This document shows, in pieces, positions 38,143 through 50,249 of a stretch of 64,000 nucleotides of DNA. A program made the translations under genes and the position numbers. Each line of letters begins with the position of its first letter. Position 1 is the first letter of the stretch. The notes under the pieces were generated by a model. That model saw only the letters and a list, made by a program, of their open reading frames with translations, ran no database searches and was not told where the DNA came from. The stretch comes from Nomia melanderi (Eukaryota > Arthropoda > Insecta > Hymenoptera > Halictidae). Location of the stretch: positions 8,866,001 through 8,930,000 of the forward strand of contig NC_135008.1 in NCBI RefSeq assembly GCF_051020985.1, in the 5' to 3' direction.

Positions 38143-38296
38143 GGGTGACTATTGATAAATCGATGGAATTAGTATAAATATTTACTTCCAATGCATGCAA
38201 CTCAGTTATAGACGCTGGAAATGAATTCTGGCATCGAGAGGGCAAAGAAACTAGCAGCCGAAGAGTCCCGTTGTATCCTGGGAAACAGCGAAACGT
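38143..38296 (+). repeat. Divergent direct repeat, second copy
   Basis: This is the partner of 37912-38068. The repeated segments keep the same order and nearly the same spacing, which argues for a duplication event and not for chance AT-rich similarity. Confidence 0.55.
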
Positions 38297-39741
38297 TGCA
38301 CAGAAGCTACCGGGGTTCAACTTGACGGAAAAACGACATTTTGTACCCACGCAACAAACAATAAACTGCTTCAATCTCCGGGCGACGTGTTTACGTCGAC
38401 GCAAATGGAAAATGAATCTGCCAAGGCGGGTGTTATTCCAGCGGAATAAATCCAGCCTATCTGCGATCACGTGTCACGACACTCCCGTCTTTTGATAGAT
38501 CGAGAAATTAAGCTGATACGCTCGCTAACGAACCCGCTTCCCTCGCTGGCGAGCTTCAAACGTCGAAGAGAGAGGGTGGCGCGGGCCGTTGATTAAAATA
38601 TTTTTCCCAGCCAACACCACAAAACCTGGTACAAAAGGTACAACCCGCGTGCACCGTTCGTTTTGTTGCAAGGCGCAAACCGCCACTGCTTTATTTGTAA
38701 ACACTTATCCGAAAATGGATCCGTGTAAATATCAGTGCGTCGAGATGCACTTTTGATTTTAATATATACCTATACTTGAACAATATCAAAGCAAAGATTA
38801 TATTGTCAAAATATTACGATGTTAATAGAAAAATTTCATGTATAATACTAATAAATTATTCCAAAATAATTACTTTTTTTATGTTCAAACAGTGAGAATT
38901 GTTTCAGTGGCAATTTCTTCTAGATATTAATAAATGCATTACAAAACCACCAATTGTTTTCTTATAAATCATAAGAATTACTAAAGAAATGATCCAAAAA
39001 GGAAATACATATTCTCTACTACATCGATCCTTGCGAAGGAAATCGTAATAATCAATTTTCGAATGTATGCGTACATACGACCCGTTAACGGATCAAGGGA
39101 AGAAAATTAGATTCATCCAGTAATCTTTTCGATCTAAAGTATTTTTATCTAAAGGGACTATCTGGGCCCAACAGAGCGGGACGCGCCTATAATTCAGCAG
39201 GAATGCGCTACATTTTTATACGGATCTCTTCACGACGTAATTTTCTCGTGATTCGACACGCGTCCTGGAAACTGGACGATGAGCAGGCAACATGGTAACA
39301 GGAGGTGCGCCCTGGTCACCGGTTATTAGAATACCAACCCAAGGCAGCGCGACGGGATCTCCTTTTTCCTATTTACGTTAATACGATGAGCGAGTCATGT
39401 CCGTGTGCACGCACACCGTCCAAATAATTATTCGCGAAATCGCTGTACCACCGTCGGACATGGTGGTAACATTACACCGGTAACAACCAGGTAAGAGAGC
39501 GCCACGGAGGATGCATTCTTAGTAGCCGAACGTTTACGGCGCGTAAGTACTATTAGCGTCGAGCGATCAGTTGCCAGCTGCGTCCATTATTGGGGATCGC
39601 GACAGGACGAGCGAAGAATTCCGCGAAACGGTTTCCCGAAAAATATTGAATTACGCCGGCCGAAGGAGCGTTATTACCGCGCGGAATGCGAATCGTATGG
39701 TAATATTATCTTTCGAAAGGTATCGCGTTAAATATCAGTCT
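38297..39741. other. Gene-free stretch
   Basis: CpG-rich at 38300-38620 and again at 39160-39680; AT-rich between. No supported gene. Confidence 0.5.
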
Positions 39742-39960
39742 TTAACCCTTTGCACTAGGAACTCCTTTTCACTTATATTACCAGCAACTCGAAGCAATTT
39801 GGATGGAAAAATATATTCATTTGGAAATATTATAAATAGTATACGCATAAAAACGGTATAGGTATATTTTATTGTTTATTCTATTGTTTATAAAAATAAA
39901 TGTTGCAATATATTTAGTGAGAAAATTGTATAGTTTATGATGACAAATTTTAGGGACAAT
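39742..39960 (+). mobile_element. Left end of a family F-like element
   Basis: TTAACCCTTTGCACTAGGAA at 39742 matches the terminus at 63970 over its first 15 bases. What follows is AT-rich and non-coding. I could not find a convincing right terminus; the end coordinate is only where a typical-length element would finish. Confidence 0.4.
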
Positions 39961-42737
39961 TGAATTTGAGAGTGAGACGATAGATGAAGGTAATTGTAGT
40001 ATCTTCTATCATTGTTTTCATCATTGATGTTAAGAATTTTATTGTTACTTTATTATTGTCGTTGAAGTATGTTGGTAAATGAATATTTTTGAAGTAATAG
40101 ACAGCTGTCGGTTTGAGCAAAACGAGTTGGATTACTCTGTTTAATTGCGCATTAGTACTCTGTTATTATTCACTAATCGTGAGAATTGGTAATTGACGTT
40201 TCTCTGGTGAAGCTTAATGATGAGGATATTCTTGTGTTAATATAGACATGAAGGGTAAAATATGAAATCCCTTATTACGTGGTATTAGAGTATTCAGTGC
40301 GAACAGACTGACCGCTTTAACCGTAACGAAAAACTTCCTTACAAGATTGATTATAACTGGTTTATTAAAATTCTTTTCTCTATTCGACGAGTAGCATCTT
40401 TCATTGAAACTTCGATCGTTAATGTCATTTATAATTTACAAGACTAAGATAAATAGAAAGATCCAGCTTTCCATTACTTGATACTGGTTGTTCCAACTCT
40501 AACTGTGTTAACCTTGATTCTATAAAATCTGAGGCATCTACTCTGCTTCTAAAAAATCTAAATCGTTTAGCAGTCCCGTGAAAAATAAAGTTGTACGAAA
40601 TAAAATAATAGAGCGGAACAAATGAGGATCACAATGTTGCCATCAGCACATGCACTTAGAACGGTTAAGTACTTCAAATACTTGGCACGAGAGATACATC
40701 AATCTTTAAAAAAACGTAATTGAAAAGTTGAAAAATGCGTCGTTTCGTCACGTATTCCGTTCCACCACGTCTAGATACATCACCGTGACGAATGCTATTA
40801 GTCAACGTGCGCGATAGGCAACGGAATACATGAATACCTTTACTCCCTGCACGCTGCTTCTCCGATCCGCCTGTTCCTTCGCGCGAACCTGCTTCGTGGA
40901 ACTTGTCGAGTTCCATCGGCAAACAAGCACACGAGATTCCTTTTTTCTCCGCTGTCCTCTCCTCCTTTTCTTCGGGGAAGGCAGCATCGATACGCGGCCT
41001 GCGAAGCGTTTGCTCTTGAGGCGAGATATGAAAAGAAGGCGCGAGAGAAACCATAAGGGATCGCAAAAACACGCAAGGCCAATAGTGGCCTCGTAAAATC
41101 TGTCGTAAACATTAACAATCGGACGTTCTCAGTGGGAAAGACAGCGGCGCCCGGTGTTTTCCTGTTTCAATGAGGATATTCTCCCCAGAAACTTTATTAA
41201 AGTAAGTATCACTGCGGTGAATAGATAATTTGCTTTCGTCGGGTTTGTTCCGTGCGCTCTCTTCATTCAAGCTGCAGGTGAGGATACCATGGATATTGCC
41301 CAGGCCTTGGCGGAGAACAACATTCCGCGCAGGTTGCCATAAAATGTCGATATCCTGAAGCCGCTCGACTAATTAATAACTTCAGCTAGGTGATGCGTAC
41401 GCGGATTCGCGAGGCCAGGAATTAACGTAGGAAAACAGGAATCACACGAACGCGCTCCCTTCGTTGCGAATTTTATTAGCGGAAAAATGAAATTCGCGGT
41501 CTTGATACAGTAATTCCCGTTTAATGGCAGTGATTTTTTTTCTTTGACTCAGTCAAACCACGAGCCGACGTTTAATTCTTCTTACTTTTATTCCCGATGC
41601 AGTCGAGTGGATTCCGAGGTGTGATAATTCATTTGGAAACAAGGAAGTGAAAATGATACTCCATTTTCCTGTTATCAACGTTTCGCTTCACAATTAACAT
41701 CGTTCACTTCAATCGACAGAGTTGTGAAAGAAAATCTAGCAATTCCTGTGCGATATTTTGAAATATTTCAATCAATAATCGACAATGGAAGAAGAACATT
41801 TTTTGAGTGTGAGTTAAACGTTTGACTTCTTGATGTTTCAAACTTTGCAATACTTAATTGTACAATTTATGAAATTATACAATCTCTTGTACTACATTGT
41901 CAATGAACAGTAATCAATATCACCCTATTATCATATTACCATTCTCTACCTTATTATCATGATTTCACATGATCCACATACTCATTTCTACAGTTCAATC
42001 ATCCAAACACAATGAAAAACGAGAATATATCTATAATGAAATGTTTTTCATTTTTTTATATTATGCAAATCGGATATCCCCGCTTTATTTCGGTGAGTAG
42101 TGAGGACTGCCAACGGACTGGCAGCCTGTAACGCAGCCGTGTCTACATCCGCAGCGGACAGGCTTCCGAAACGAGTGGATTACGCGGCCGCGTCCAGGCT
42201 GAAAAAGATCTTTCACGTGAACCAACAAACCGTTTGGCTTGCCGGCATTCAGCTATCCGGTTGCTCTGACTTGAAGTGGTCCGTGTACGCCTTTTTCTAC
42301 GGGGGCTGCGAGTTGCCGGCGAGCTGGGCCATCCACTGCCACCCCATTGTCCGCCGTCGCGTACAAAGAGCAGCCTCGATACTACGCAGATTGCATTGAC
42401 CCTGGGCCCTATCTTTCGTACAGAGCTGAAATCTCCGTGTCATCGAGATCGAGGGGAGCAGAGGGGGTAGAGTGAGAATTTCGAGTACGGGAGAATAGCT
42501 CGTAACTATAATAGGGAACTAGGGGGTGATCGTTGCGCGTCTTCCACCCACCCTTTTCACCGTGTCCATCAACCGCCAAAAAACGTGGCCTGAATCTCTA
42601 ATAATTACTATTCAAAACTTTCCTAAAAAGGAAGATTGAATGTGACCAATTCCATCTGTATCAATGAATGCGGGATCATATGTGCTGGACGGAACTTCTT
42701 TTACTCGTGATTAACGCGTTGACCGTTGAATGATATA
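39961..42737. other. Gene-free stretch
   Basis: AT-rich to about 40720, then a CpG island at 40740-41480, AT-rich again, and a CpG-rich patch at 42090-42470. The latter carries a 99-codon plus-strand frame (42100-42399) with no recognisable domain and frames open on other phases. Confidence 0.45.
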
Positions 42738-42914
42738 TTAACACTAGGTTTACGGAACGTCTTAATCTGATACATATTGAATTGTACAAACATTATTTAG
42801 TATTTCAGTTTGATCCTTGAACCTCTAACTTCCAGAATCTAAATGAACGAACATCAAGTTTCTTAAAACCGATAGAATAAACTGTACAATAAATGCCCGT
42901 GAATCTTGTGTTAA
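42738..42914 (+). mobile_element. TTAA-flanked MITE, family C
   Basis: The left end is TTAACACTAGGTTTACGGAA and the right end, reverse-complemented, is TTAACACAAGATTCACGGGC, with intact TTAA on both sides. Length is 177 bp. It shares AACGAACATCAAG and AGAATAAACTGTACAATA with the copy at 24291 near the right end. Confidence 0.75.
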
Positions 42915-43626
42915 ACGAAGAATATTATGGGGTTCTGTGAAATTATTGAATTACGTTTTATTAGTGTCTAGTATTGGAATATTAATATTGAAAAGATTGT
43001 AAGTATTATAGGTCCTTTGAATTAAGAAGTCGAAATATGGCGTCATAGATAATCGGTGACTAACGGTCAACACGTCAACCTTTGTAGATTATTATATATG
43101 AAATTTCATACAATACGAATATTCTTTTAATATTGTCAAAAAACAAAGCGTAACGTCTGACGACATTAATTTTCTAGATCTCTACATTAGTTTCATATTC
43201 TCTCAAATGTCAAGGCTGTCCAGATCACGATTTAGCAAGTACGGTAGCGAGGGGTCTATAATCTGGCCCTTGTTCTTTCAGTCGAGATGAATGTCAGCGA
43301 CGAGTGAATTAATTCGGTGGGTTCTTTAAGGAAAGTTCGATCCGACCACCGCGCGTTTTTTCCCCCGTTAAGAGTGGCCGATGCACTGATGGCGGAGAGC
43401 GGAATCTTGGGTAAAAAGGGTACGATATTATATGTAGTCGTGGATGGATCGAGGAGGACGAGGAAAGAATGGAGTCGGAGAAAAACAGACTGCAAAGAGC
43501 GCGGGAAGACGCGGGTTGTCAGCGTGTCCTTCTTTTCTTATAACGGGACCCGCGAAGAAACCTCGGATTGATTTACACGTCTAAGCAGATCCTGCCTCCC
43601 TTTCGTTTCACTTCTCGCGTTTTTAA
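42915..43626. other. Gene-free stretch
   Basis: AT-rich to 43200, then moderately CpG-rich to 43620. Only short overlapping frames. It separates two family C-type elements. Confidence 0.5.
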
Positions 43627-44029
43627 TTAACACGAGGCTTACGGGGTTCGTCAAAGTGGCGAACATCGGACTACGTAAATATTACTTCTCAGCGACTTGT
43701 GTCTGCTTTCATTTATACAATAATATGTATTGTAACTCATTCCCTCCTCATTCTAACTCTAATTTCAATGACTTTTTACTTAATGCGTCTATTTTTCTAA
43801 AAATAACAGTATAGAAAAAGTATAGATTTAATATTCAATATATAACTTAATCAATAACAAGATATCCAACCGAATTCCATAAATATTCCCACCTTTCGTT
43901 AAATATAAATTCAAAAATGCCATTTTGACTTTATAAATATTGAATTCGATAAACGTGTGATCATAATGAATACACACCTTCCCTTTACCTTCCAGGAGCA
44001 ACCAAAACAATTGTTGTAAGTCTAGTTAA
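43627..44029 (+). mobile_element. Probable longer family C-like element
   Basis: The left end is TTAACACGAGGCTTACGGGG, a clear family C terminus. A possible right end, reverse-complemented, is TTAACTAGACTTACAAC, which matches if two bases were lost. The internal words CCTCCTCATTCTAACTC and AATTTCAATGAC resemble the middle of the copy at 24291. At about 403 bp it is twice the family length, so it may hold a second insertion, or the right end may be wrong. Confidence 0.4.
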
Positions 44030-47000
44030 GAAATAAATAGCGAAACAAGGGGTGAAAGTGTTTCATGCAGGAGGACTATATGTTACATCCCTGCGAAAGC
44101 AGGAATAATTATTACCCTTGCGTCCTAGATGCGGGCTACTTGTTCCAGCGATGCGTAATTACACGACGGAGATCGGGCCGGCCTGTCGGGCAGCGTAAAA
44201 GCGTCGTAAGGGCCGCGGCAACGTTTTCTGTCGGATTTTGTCACGGTGTTACACGGTTGATTTTCCGGCGGCATGTTCCGTAGCCGGCAATCAAGTTCGG
44301 GGTAATTTCACGCGTGTTCACAAGCCGTATTACCGGGTCGCGCGTGAAAAAACCATGGCAGAGGCGTCTCCGAGCTCGTACACCAGCGAAAAAATGGTCG
44401 GGCAAGAAGCCCCCGACATGTGCTTCGACACGGCGCTGCTACCAAGCGCGCCAACCGTGCGCGCACATGGCCGGCAAGCCGACCATATTCTTTGCTTCTT
44501 CTTCCCAATCTTTTTTCCTTGCTTTTTCTTTTCTCTCCTCCTTCGTCGTGGTTCGCGAGAACGCCATGTCGCCTCTCCTGCCGCGCGAAATGAACTTTGC
44601 GTGCGGCTGCATTTTCGCCGAGGGGTCGGGGAAAAAAGTGTTCACCCCGAAAGACGACAAACAACCTTGGCTGGATGTTGGACGAGATCTTTCGAAAGTT
44701 TCGGTGGAAGTTGGCACATTAGAATGATTCTTGCTGGCACGGTCGCGAGGGCCATTGGTAAAAACGCCGAGAATCCTTTGGATTTTGCGAGGGGAACTGG
44801 TAATTTGATTATATGCCAAAGGGTATGGATTATGGAATTGGCTTTTAGTTCATAGTGTTTGTTAGGATAGAATGTAATTAATTGAGAGATGAATTAGACG
44901 CCAACAATTGAGTGAGATATTTGTTAGAATAATCGTTAGCTTGGGAAATCTGTTAATTATGTAGTGGTATCAACATTGTTCAGGCATTGAGATAACTAAT
45001 ATCATCGTAACACGAAACTGCATGCACTGATTAAAATTTTCATATTGATGCATTAAGTATTGAAACTGGGTCTGGCTATTATTAAATACCAAATTAACTT
45101 TCAACGAAATAAATAAATTTGAAGAATTGTATGATAAATAACATTCACTGTAAATATAATTCCTTTGGTAGACTAATTCTTCTCAGAAGATACTCCAAAA
45201 GCATACCCCAAAAACTTTGTTCAAATAATACTTCAGCTACCCATAAGAGCATTGTAAAGACGATTCACGCGAATATAGATATCTCGGTGTTCACGACCAA
45301 ACGGTCCACCCCGTATACAATAAACCCATGTATTTACCGTGGAACGGAGTTAAAGCATTCACGGTAAAGTTATCCTCTAGGAACGTAACCGAGGAGTATC
45401 TTATTCCTCGCGCATACACGAGGTTGAGCCAACACCGTGTTTCTCGTCCGCGATTGTGTTCGACGAGGAGACCAGCGAGCGTGCTTCTTCTTCTTCTTCT
45501 TCTTCTTCTTCTTCTGCTTCTTCTCGCACTTCCATCTCGCCGTCGCGTTCCCATACCGAGACTGCTACCAGAATGTAACGTTATATCTTCACCGTGCTAT
45601 GGTGGTTCTTTCACCGCGGCGTCGAACGCTCTCGTGTCTCTCGCACACGTTGCGCACCGGCACGCCGGATGGGTGGCCGAAACTGTGACACACAACGGAC
45701 AACATCTCCGCACCTCGCGGATAATTTGCCTCGGACGAGATCGACGACGAACACGACACGGAAGAGGATATCTCGGTGAGAATCGTCGGTGAGATTCGAC
45801 CGAGATTTCAGACTGCGTCGTTCGAAGAGCTTCGCCACGTCGAGGATCCTCAAAATGCAATTGCAACGTTCATCTTACGTGTTGGATGATAAATTTGGAT
45901 CATCGATGAAATATACGCAGAATAATTATAACGTATAAAAGCATGCGACTTAATATGAGAATGGTCAAACGTAGAACAAAGTTTTAAGCTAGGAAACTAA
46001 CTTCTCCCATTCAAAGCTTCGTTTCGCAGCAAACGAGTTCAAAGGAATATTTCATTCCGCACTTTCTCTACTTAACGTAGAATACATTCGGCGAATTATA
46101 CCATGTAATTTTAAATCTTCACGCGTAAAGGCTTTGACTTTATCAAAATTCGAACTTCGAAAAATATAATCGAAAGACCAGGATTAGGATAAAAAGCCAA
46201 TGTCCCTAATAAAATTTATAGAAAGCCTTTATATTCATATGTTTCTCCCTATTAACTGCATTCTGTGCAATGCTGCGTATTCAAATTTCACGGATAAACG
46301 CATAAAGATCCTAGTCAACCGATCAATCTCCCAATTCTATCATCTCAATAGAAAAATGCCAGGATCGTCCATCCGTCCTTATCTCCTCAACCGACGAATC
46401 CTTAAGGTTCTAAACACGGTCTCGCCGCAAGGTGCATGCAAACTAACTACGGCATGGTGCTCGCTCGCTCGCTCGCCCTCTCCCTTTTTTGTGTCCCATG
46501 GAGGCGAGTTCCCGTCTCAAGTTCAGTGCCACCTACAAACAGGCTCGCAGGTTCGCCTCGGCTCTCTCTGTCTCTCTCCTTCTCTCCTCCGCTTCGGTCC
46601 TCGCCGCCTCCTCCGCCATCAAACGGATTGCGTAGCGTGGAGGCTACGCCGCCGGCTCGCAGCACACGGCCAACAATGCGGTACCTGAGCGCGGCGCTGC
46701 CCCCTCCGGGTAACCTAACCCCCGGTGTCTTTCATCCCTCCTTTGGACCCCCTCTGTCTCGCCCGCCACACCATCCGAGATCCTCTGAAGTCCTGGCAAC
46801 AATGCCTGGCCAGATTCCCTCCTTTGTGACCCATTCTTCGCGCGATGCGCCATTTTCTTCGTGCACATGCCGTATCATACGGAGGTAGACCGGCTACGTC
46901 CCGAAGGTGCAAAGGAGACTGGCCGGTGCGTCGGGATACCCGGAGAGGAAGTGAGGTTTCTGCGATTCCGACCGCACCACCGTAAGACCTCCCTTGCGTG

Positions 47001-47335
47001 CTTCCGACGGAATCGCGGGCTGGACGGTTGGCTTGTTTGGAGGGATTACGTTCAGTTGAAAGTCTTTTCGGTGAATCGAAGGAAGCAGTGAATGTATATT
47101 TCAAAAGAGTCATTTACTTCTGAATATACAATATATATTCCATAGTCTAATACGGCAACCTTTTAAACAGAAGGTGGAAAAGGATAAAGTCCTTAATAAA
47201 ACTTCACTAACTCGAAAGAGTTCGAATTTCCTCTTCATTCGAATGATTTGAATAATCGGAAAATAAAATTGAACACAAAAGCGAATGAAAAATAATACTG
47301 CTTCGGGTAATTGAAGTTCCACTGCAATCAGAGTA
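44030..47335. other. Several CpG islands, no accepted gene
   Basis: CpG islands at 44130-44720, 45330-45860 and 46430-47050. The 205-codon plus frame at 44238-44855 and the 154-codon frame at 45328-45792 are open alongside frames on the other strand and contain no known domain. 46450-46620 is C/T-rich with CTCG repeats. These could be promoters of unseen transcripts. Confidence 0.4.
45484..45524 (+). repeat. (CTT)n microsatellite
   Basis: A pure CTT run covers 45484-45515 and an imperfect continuation reaches about 45524. It sits in a CpG-rich island. The Leu, Phe or Arg runs in overlapping frames are products of the repeat and not evidence of a gene. Confidence 0.85.
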
Positions 47336-47548
47336 TTAACTCTTTGCGGACGAATGTCGGCATTTTGCTGAGATCAAACTTCCATGTTTGGAATATCAAG
47401 TTGCAAACAAATAATTTAACTATTCGAACAGCAAGAAATCAGTACACAGTTTCCTTACTCTTTATGATTTAAGTATTCAGCGTTTAATTTAGCAGAATCT
47501 GCGAAAGGTTTTGTGTACTAAAAACAATCTTCGTCCGCAAAGGGTTAA
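47336..47548. mobile_element. TTAA-flanked MITE, family E
   Basis: The left end is TTAACTCTTTGCGGACGAAT and the right end, reverse-complemented, is TTAACCCTTTGCGGACGAAG, with one difference in the first 19 bases. Length is 213 bp. The CCCTTTGC start at TTAA is typical of piggyBac-type termini. The interior is AT-rich and non-coding. Confidence 0.8.
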
Positions 47549-50207
47549 ACCCTCAAAACAACAGTTTTCATAGCGTCTAAAAATTCTATTCAAACGATAT
47601 AGTAAAAAAGGAGAGAGATACTAGAAAATTCTCCGACGTTCCACGATTCCCGGCGATCGATGAAGTATTCCCGATGCGCGTCTGCGATCGATTACTATCA
47701 ATCGCGGCGCGGCCCGAAGGTTAGACGGGCACGGCGAAGACGCGGAGGAATGGGAGCTCGAGTTCACTTGTTCAGCCAGTCTGGGCCGACGTCGACGACG
47801 ACGGTTGGACGTTCACCCCGGCCGCCGACTGGCAAGTGAACAGACTTGCGGGGCCGCGGGTTCAGCGAGATACCGAGTCCCGGTTTGGACGGATCGCTCG
47901 AGTCCCGGGAGACATATCTGGGCTGTTTTCTTCGCGACCGGTTGCCCCATTTGGTATAGAAGGGAGCCACCTTGCGAGCCACCCGGCCCCGTCGCCGGAC
48001 ACCGCGGGACGACGGACGGACGGATGTGGCTCGTTCTTCATCCTCCCGGTGCGACGGCCGCGCGTCGCAATTTTACACGGGCTCGCCGTCGACGCGACAG
48101 GAAAACATCGCCTTACATGGCCGAGCGATACCCAACTCTTTTGTTGATCACCGCCGAGCAGCGCGCGCAACATTCCTACCGCGGGATTTTACGTGGAACC
48201 CGCGCATTGCATACCGATTCCGCGCGATACAGTTATCATAACTATCGGGTAATGAGCTTCCACGAAACCAACGACTCGAAGGGATGGGTTTTTCTGCGGT
48301 TCCGTGGAATCGAAATGGGAACGGATGGGTCTTGGAGCTGATGAAGGTAAAGAGAAGTGAAAGGATGAGGATATTGTTCGCGTGTTTTGTGATATGGGGT
48401 TGTTGAGAAAATGGAGTTACGGGTTTGATGGGCTTTGCATGCGTTGAGTTAAGGTCTACTTCTGTATTTTAGACTGATCGAGATTTAATGTTGAATATTG
48501 GATTGTGTAAAATGGTAACAGAATGTCCTAATAAGTATGAAGATTCAATTTTTCAGAAAGAGTAACGATTCGTGAATATCAAGATTGGTTGATCCTGCGA
48601 ATCATCGTGGAGCAATAGTATTCAGAGGAAGATCGACATGAACTTCGAGCAAATGAATATACTTATTTAATCTGAAGGCAAGATCGTACCTGAAACTACA
48701 AGAGAAAATCTGTCGAATCCGCATTGAACGCTCATTAAATAGGTTTCTTCGACGCGATCCTGATTGACGATAGGGTCCCGTTTAACGAGTGAAAGCGCCG
48801 ATTTTTCATTCCGAAAGACAACCGATTTTCATTAGCACGCAACGATCCGCAGTACGCTGTACGACATTCGGCTTTGACTTGCAAATATCCGAAAGCAACC
48901 GGGGGAAATGGAGGAGAGAGATCTTGTCGGCGAACTTTTCCCCTGGCGAGGCGAAGGTGTAGCTGCGCTCCCGTCGTATCTGCGAGACGGCGTAACTTGT
49001 TGGAAAGAAACGGAAAATAAAGAAACCGTTTCTTGCTATCGCAGCGTCTCGCGCTCGGCTTTTTTCCACTGGGAATCGGATGTCGTCTTTAGTCGCGTGA
49101 CGACCGACTAGAACGTGCACGTGAGAACACGGCGAGGAGCACACGACGTTCCCTCGCACGCATTACCCCTTCGCGACTTTACTATAATTAAGCATCGTAG
49201 GATTTTCGTTTCGCGCGCATCCCCATGCTCGTGCTCCGGAAAATATGAATAATCGCGCAACGTGAATAACATTCGACGTCGTTTGTAGCGCTATTCAGAA
49301 TTTAATTGCGACGAGAATTATGGCGTTAAAACGTTTAATCAAAATTAGACGTTTCATTCACGGAAACGGAGTTTTAAATATTTACGCGATGATTCACATT
49401 TTAGTGCAGAGTATTTAGTGCACATATTAAATTTCACACATCCGCTTTCCCAAGGAACTCAATGTTTACATACTGTATCATAGACATACGTTCGCTAACT
49501 TGTCTTCGTTGCGCAAACGATGTACTAAGCTTTCAACACTAACCTCCGAACGAATGCAACGTTCTCCAGAAACTCATTAACAAGCGCAAATAAATTCCGA
49601 TTCAAATAAAAAAATGTCAATATTCAACCTGAACGTTCTCTTTACAGAACTACTTTCACAATCATCCATAACCGCAAACAACATTAATCATACTCCAACA
49701 GCTTCGCCCATGAACGCCTGACCAGGGATTCGCTGCGAGGGGTGGAGAAGGGTTAGAAGAAATATAGAGGCAGATTAGAGAGGCACAAGAAAACGCCACG
49801 GAGGGGGTAAAAAAGAGAGGAAAGAAAGGGGGAGGAGTAACGAAAGAGCACGGGAGGAGAGCGCGCGAGCGATCGTGGGGGACAAGAAGAGGACGCGGAG
49901 GATCGGGCCCGAGGTCTCGTAGCGTGCAATCTTCGCCCATTGAAGACGCGCTGGGAAACTGCACGGTTATTATGCCTGAATGGAACAGGGGACGGGATGT
50001 GCAGGACGGGAAGGAATGTCGAAGGTAGCGGAGGATGGACGCAAAACGCGTACACAGGCATTGCTCCTGCTCGAAAGGGAGGAGTGCAGCTAGAGAAGAA
50101 GAGAGAGGGGTTGCAAACCGCGGCACGCAACAACCCGGATACACTAGGCAGCCTAAAAGGATCGTGCGGTTCTTCAGAATAAGAACGAGACACATGCAAC
50201 GGCTTTC
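47549..50207. other. CpG islands, no accepted gene
   Basis: 47640-48320 is a strong CpG island with frames open on both strands (178-codon plus frame at 47805-48341). 48770-49180 is moderately GC-rich. 49720-50170 is a purine-rich GC stretch giving a Pro/Ser-rich minus-strand frame of 196 codons that looks like simple sequence. Confidence 0.4.
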
Positions 50208-50249
50208 CTGATAAATCGTGATCATTAAGATGATCACGATTATAGTCAG
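50208..50249. repeat. Short perfect hairpin with TAAG loop
   Basis: AATCGTGATCAT (50214-50225) is followed by a four-base loop and its exact reverse complement (50230-50241). Outside, CTGA at 50208-50211 and TCAG at 50246-50249 can extend the stem with small internal loops. It is too short for a usual pre-miRNA and lacks a poly-T end. Function unknown. Confidence 0.5.

Noticed and set aside
44238..44855. Plus-strand ORF of 205 codons
   Set aside because: Frames on the opposite strand and in another plus phase are equally open, and the translation has no family features.
45328..45792. Leu-rich ORF of 154 codons
   Set aside because: The leucine run is the (CTT)n microsatellite; the remainder resembles no protein.
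47805..48341. Plus-strand ORF of 178 codons
   Set aside because: It sits in a CpG island with four other overlapping frames; nothing favours this one.
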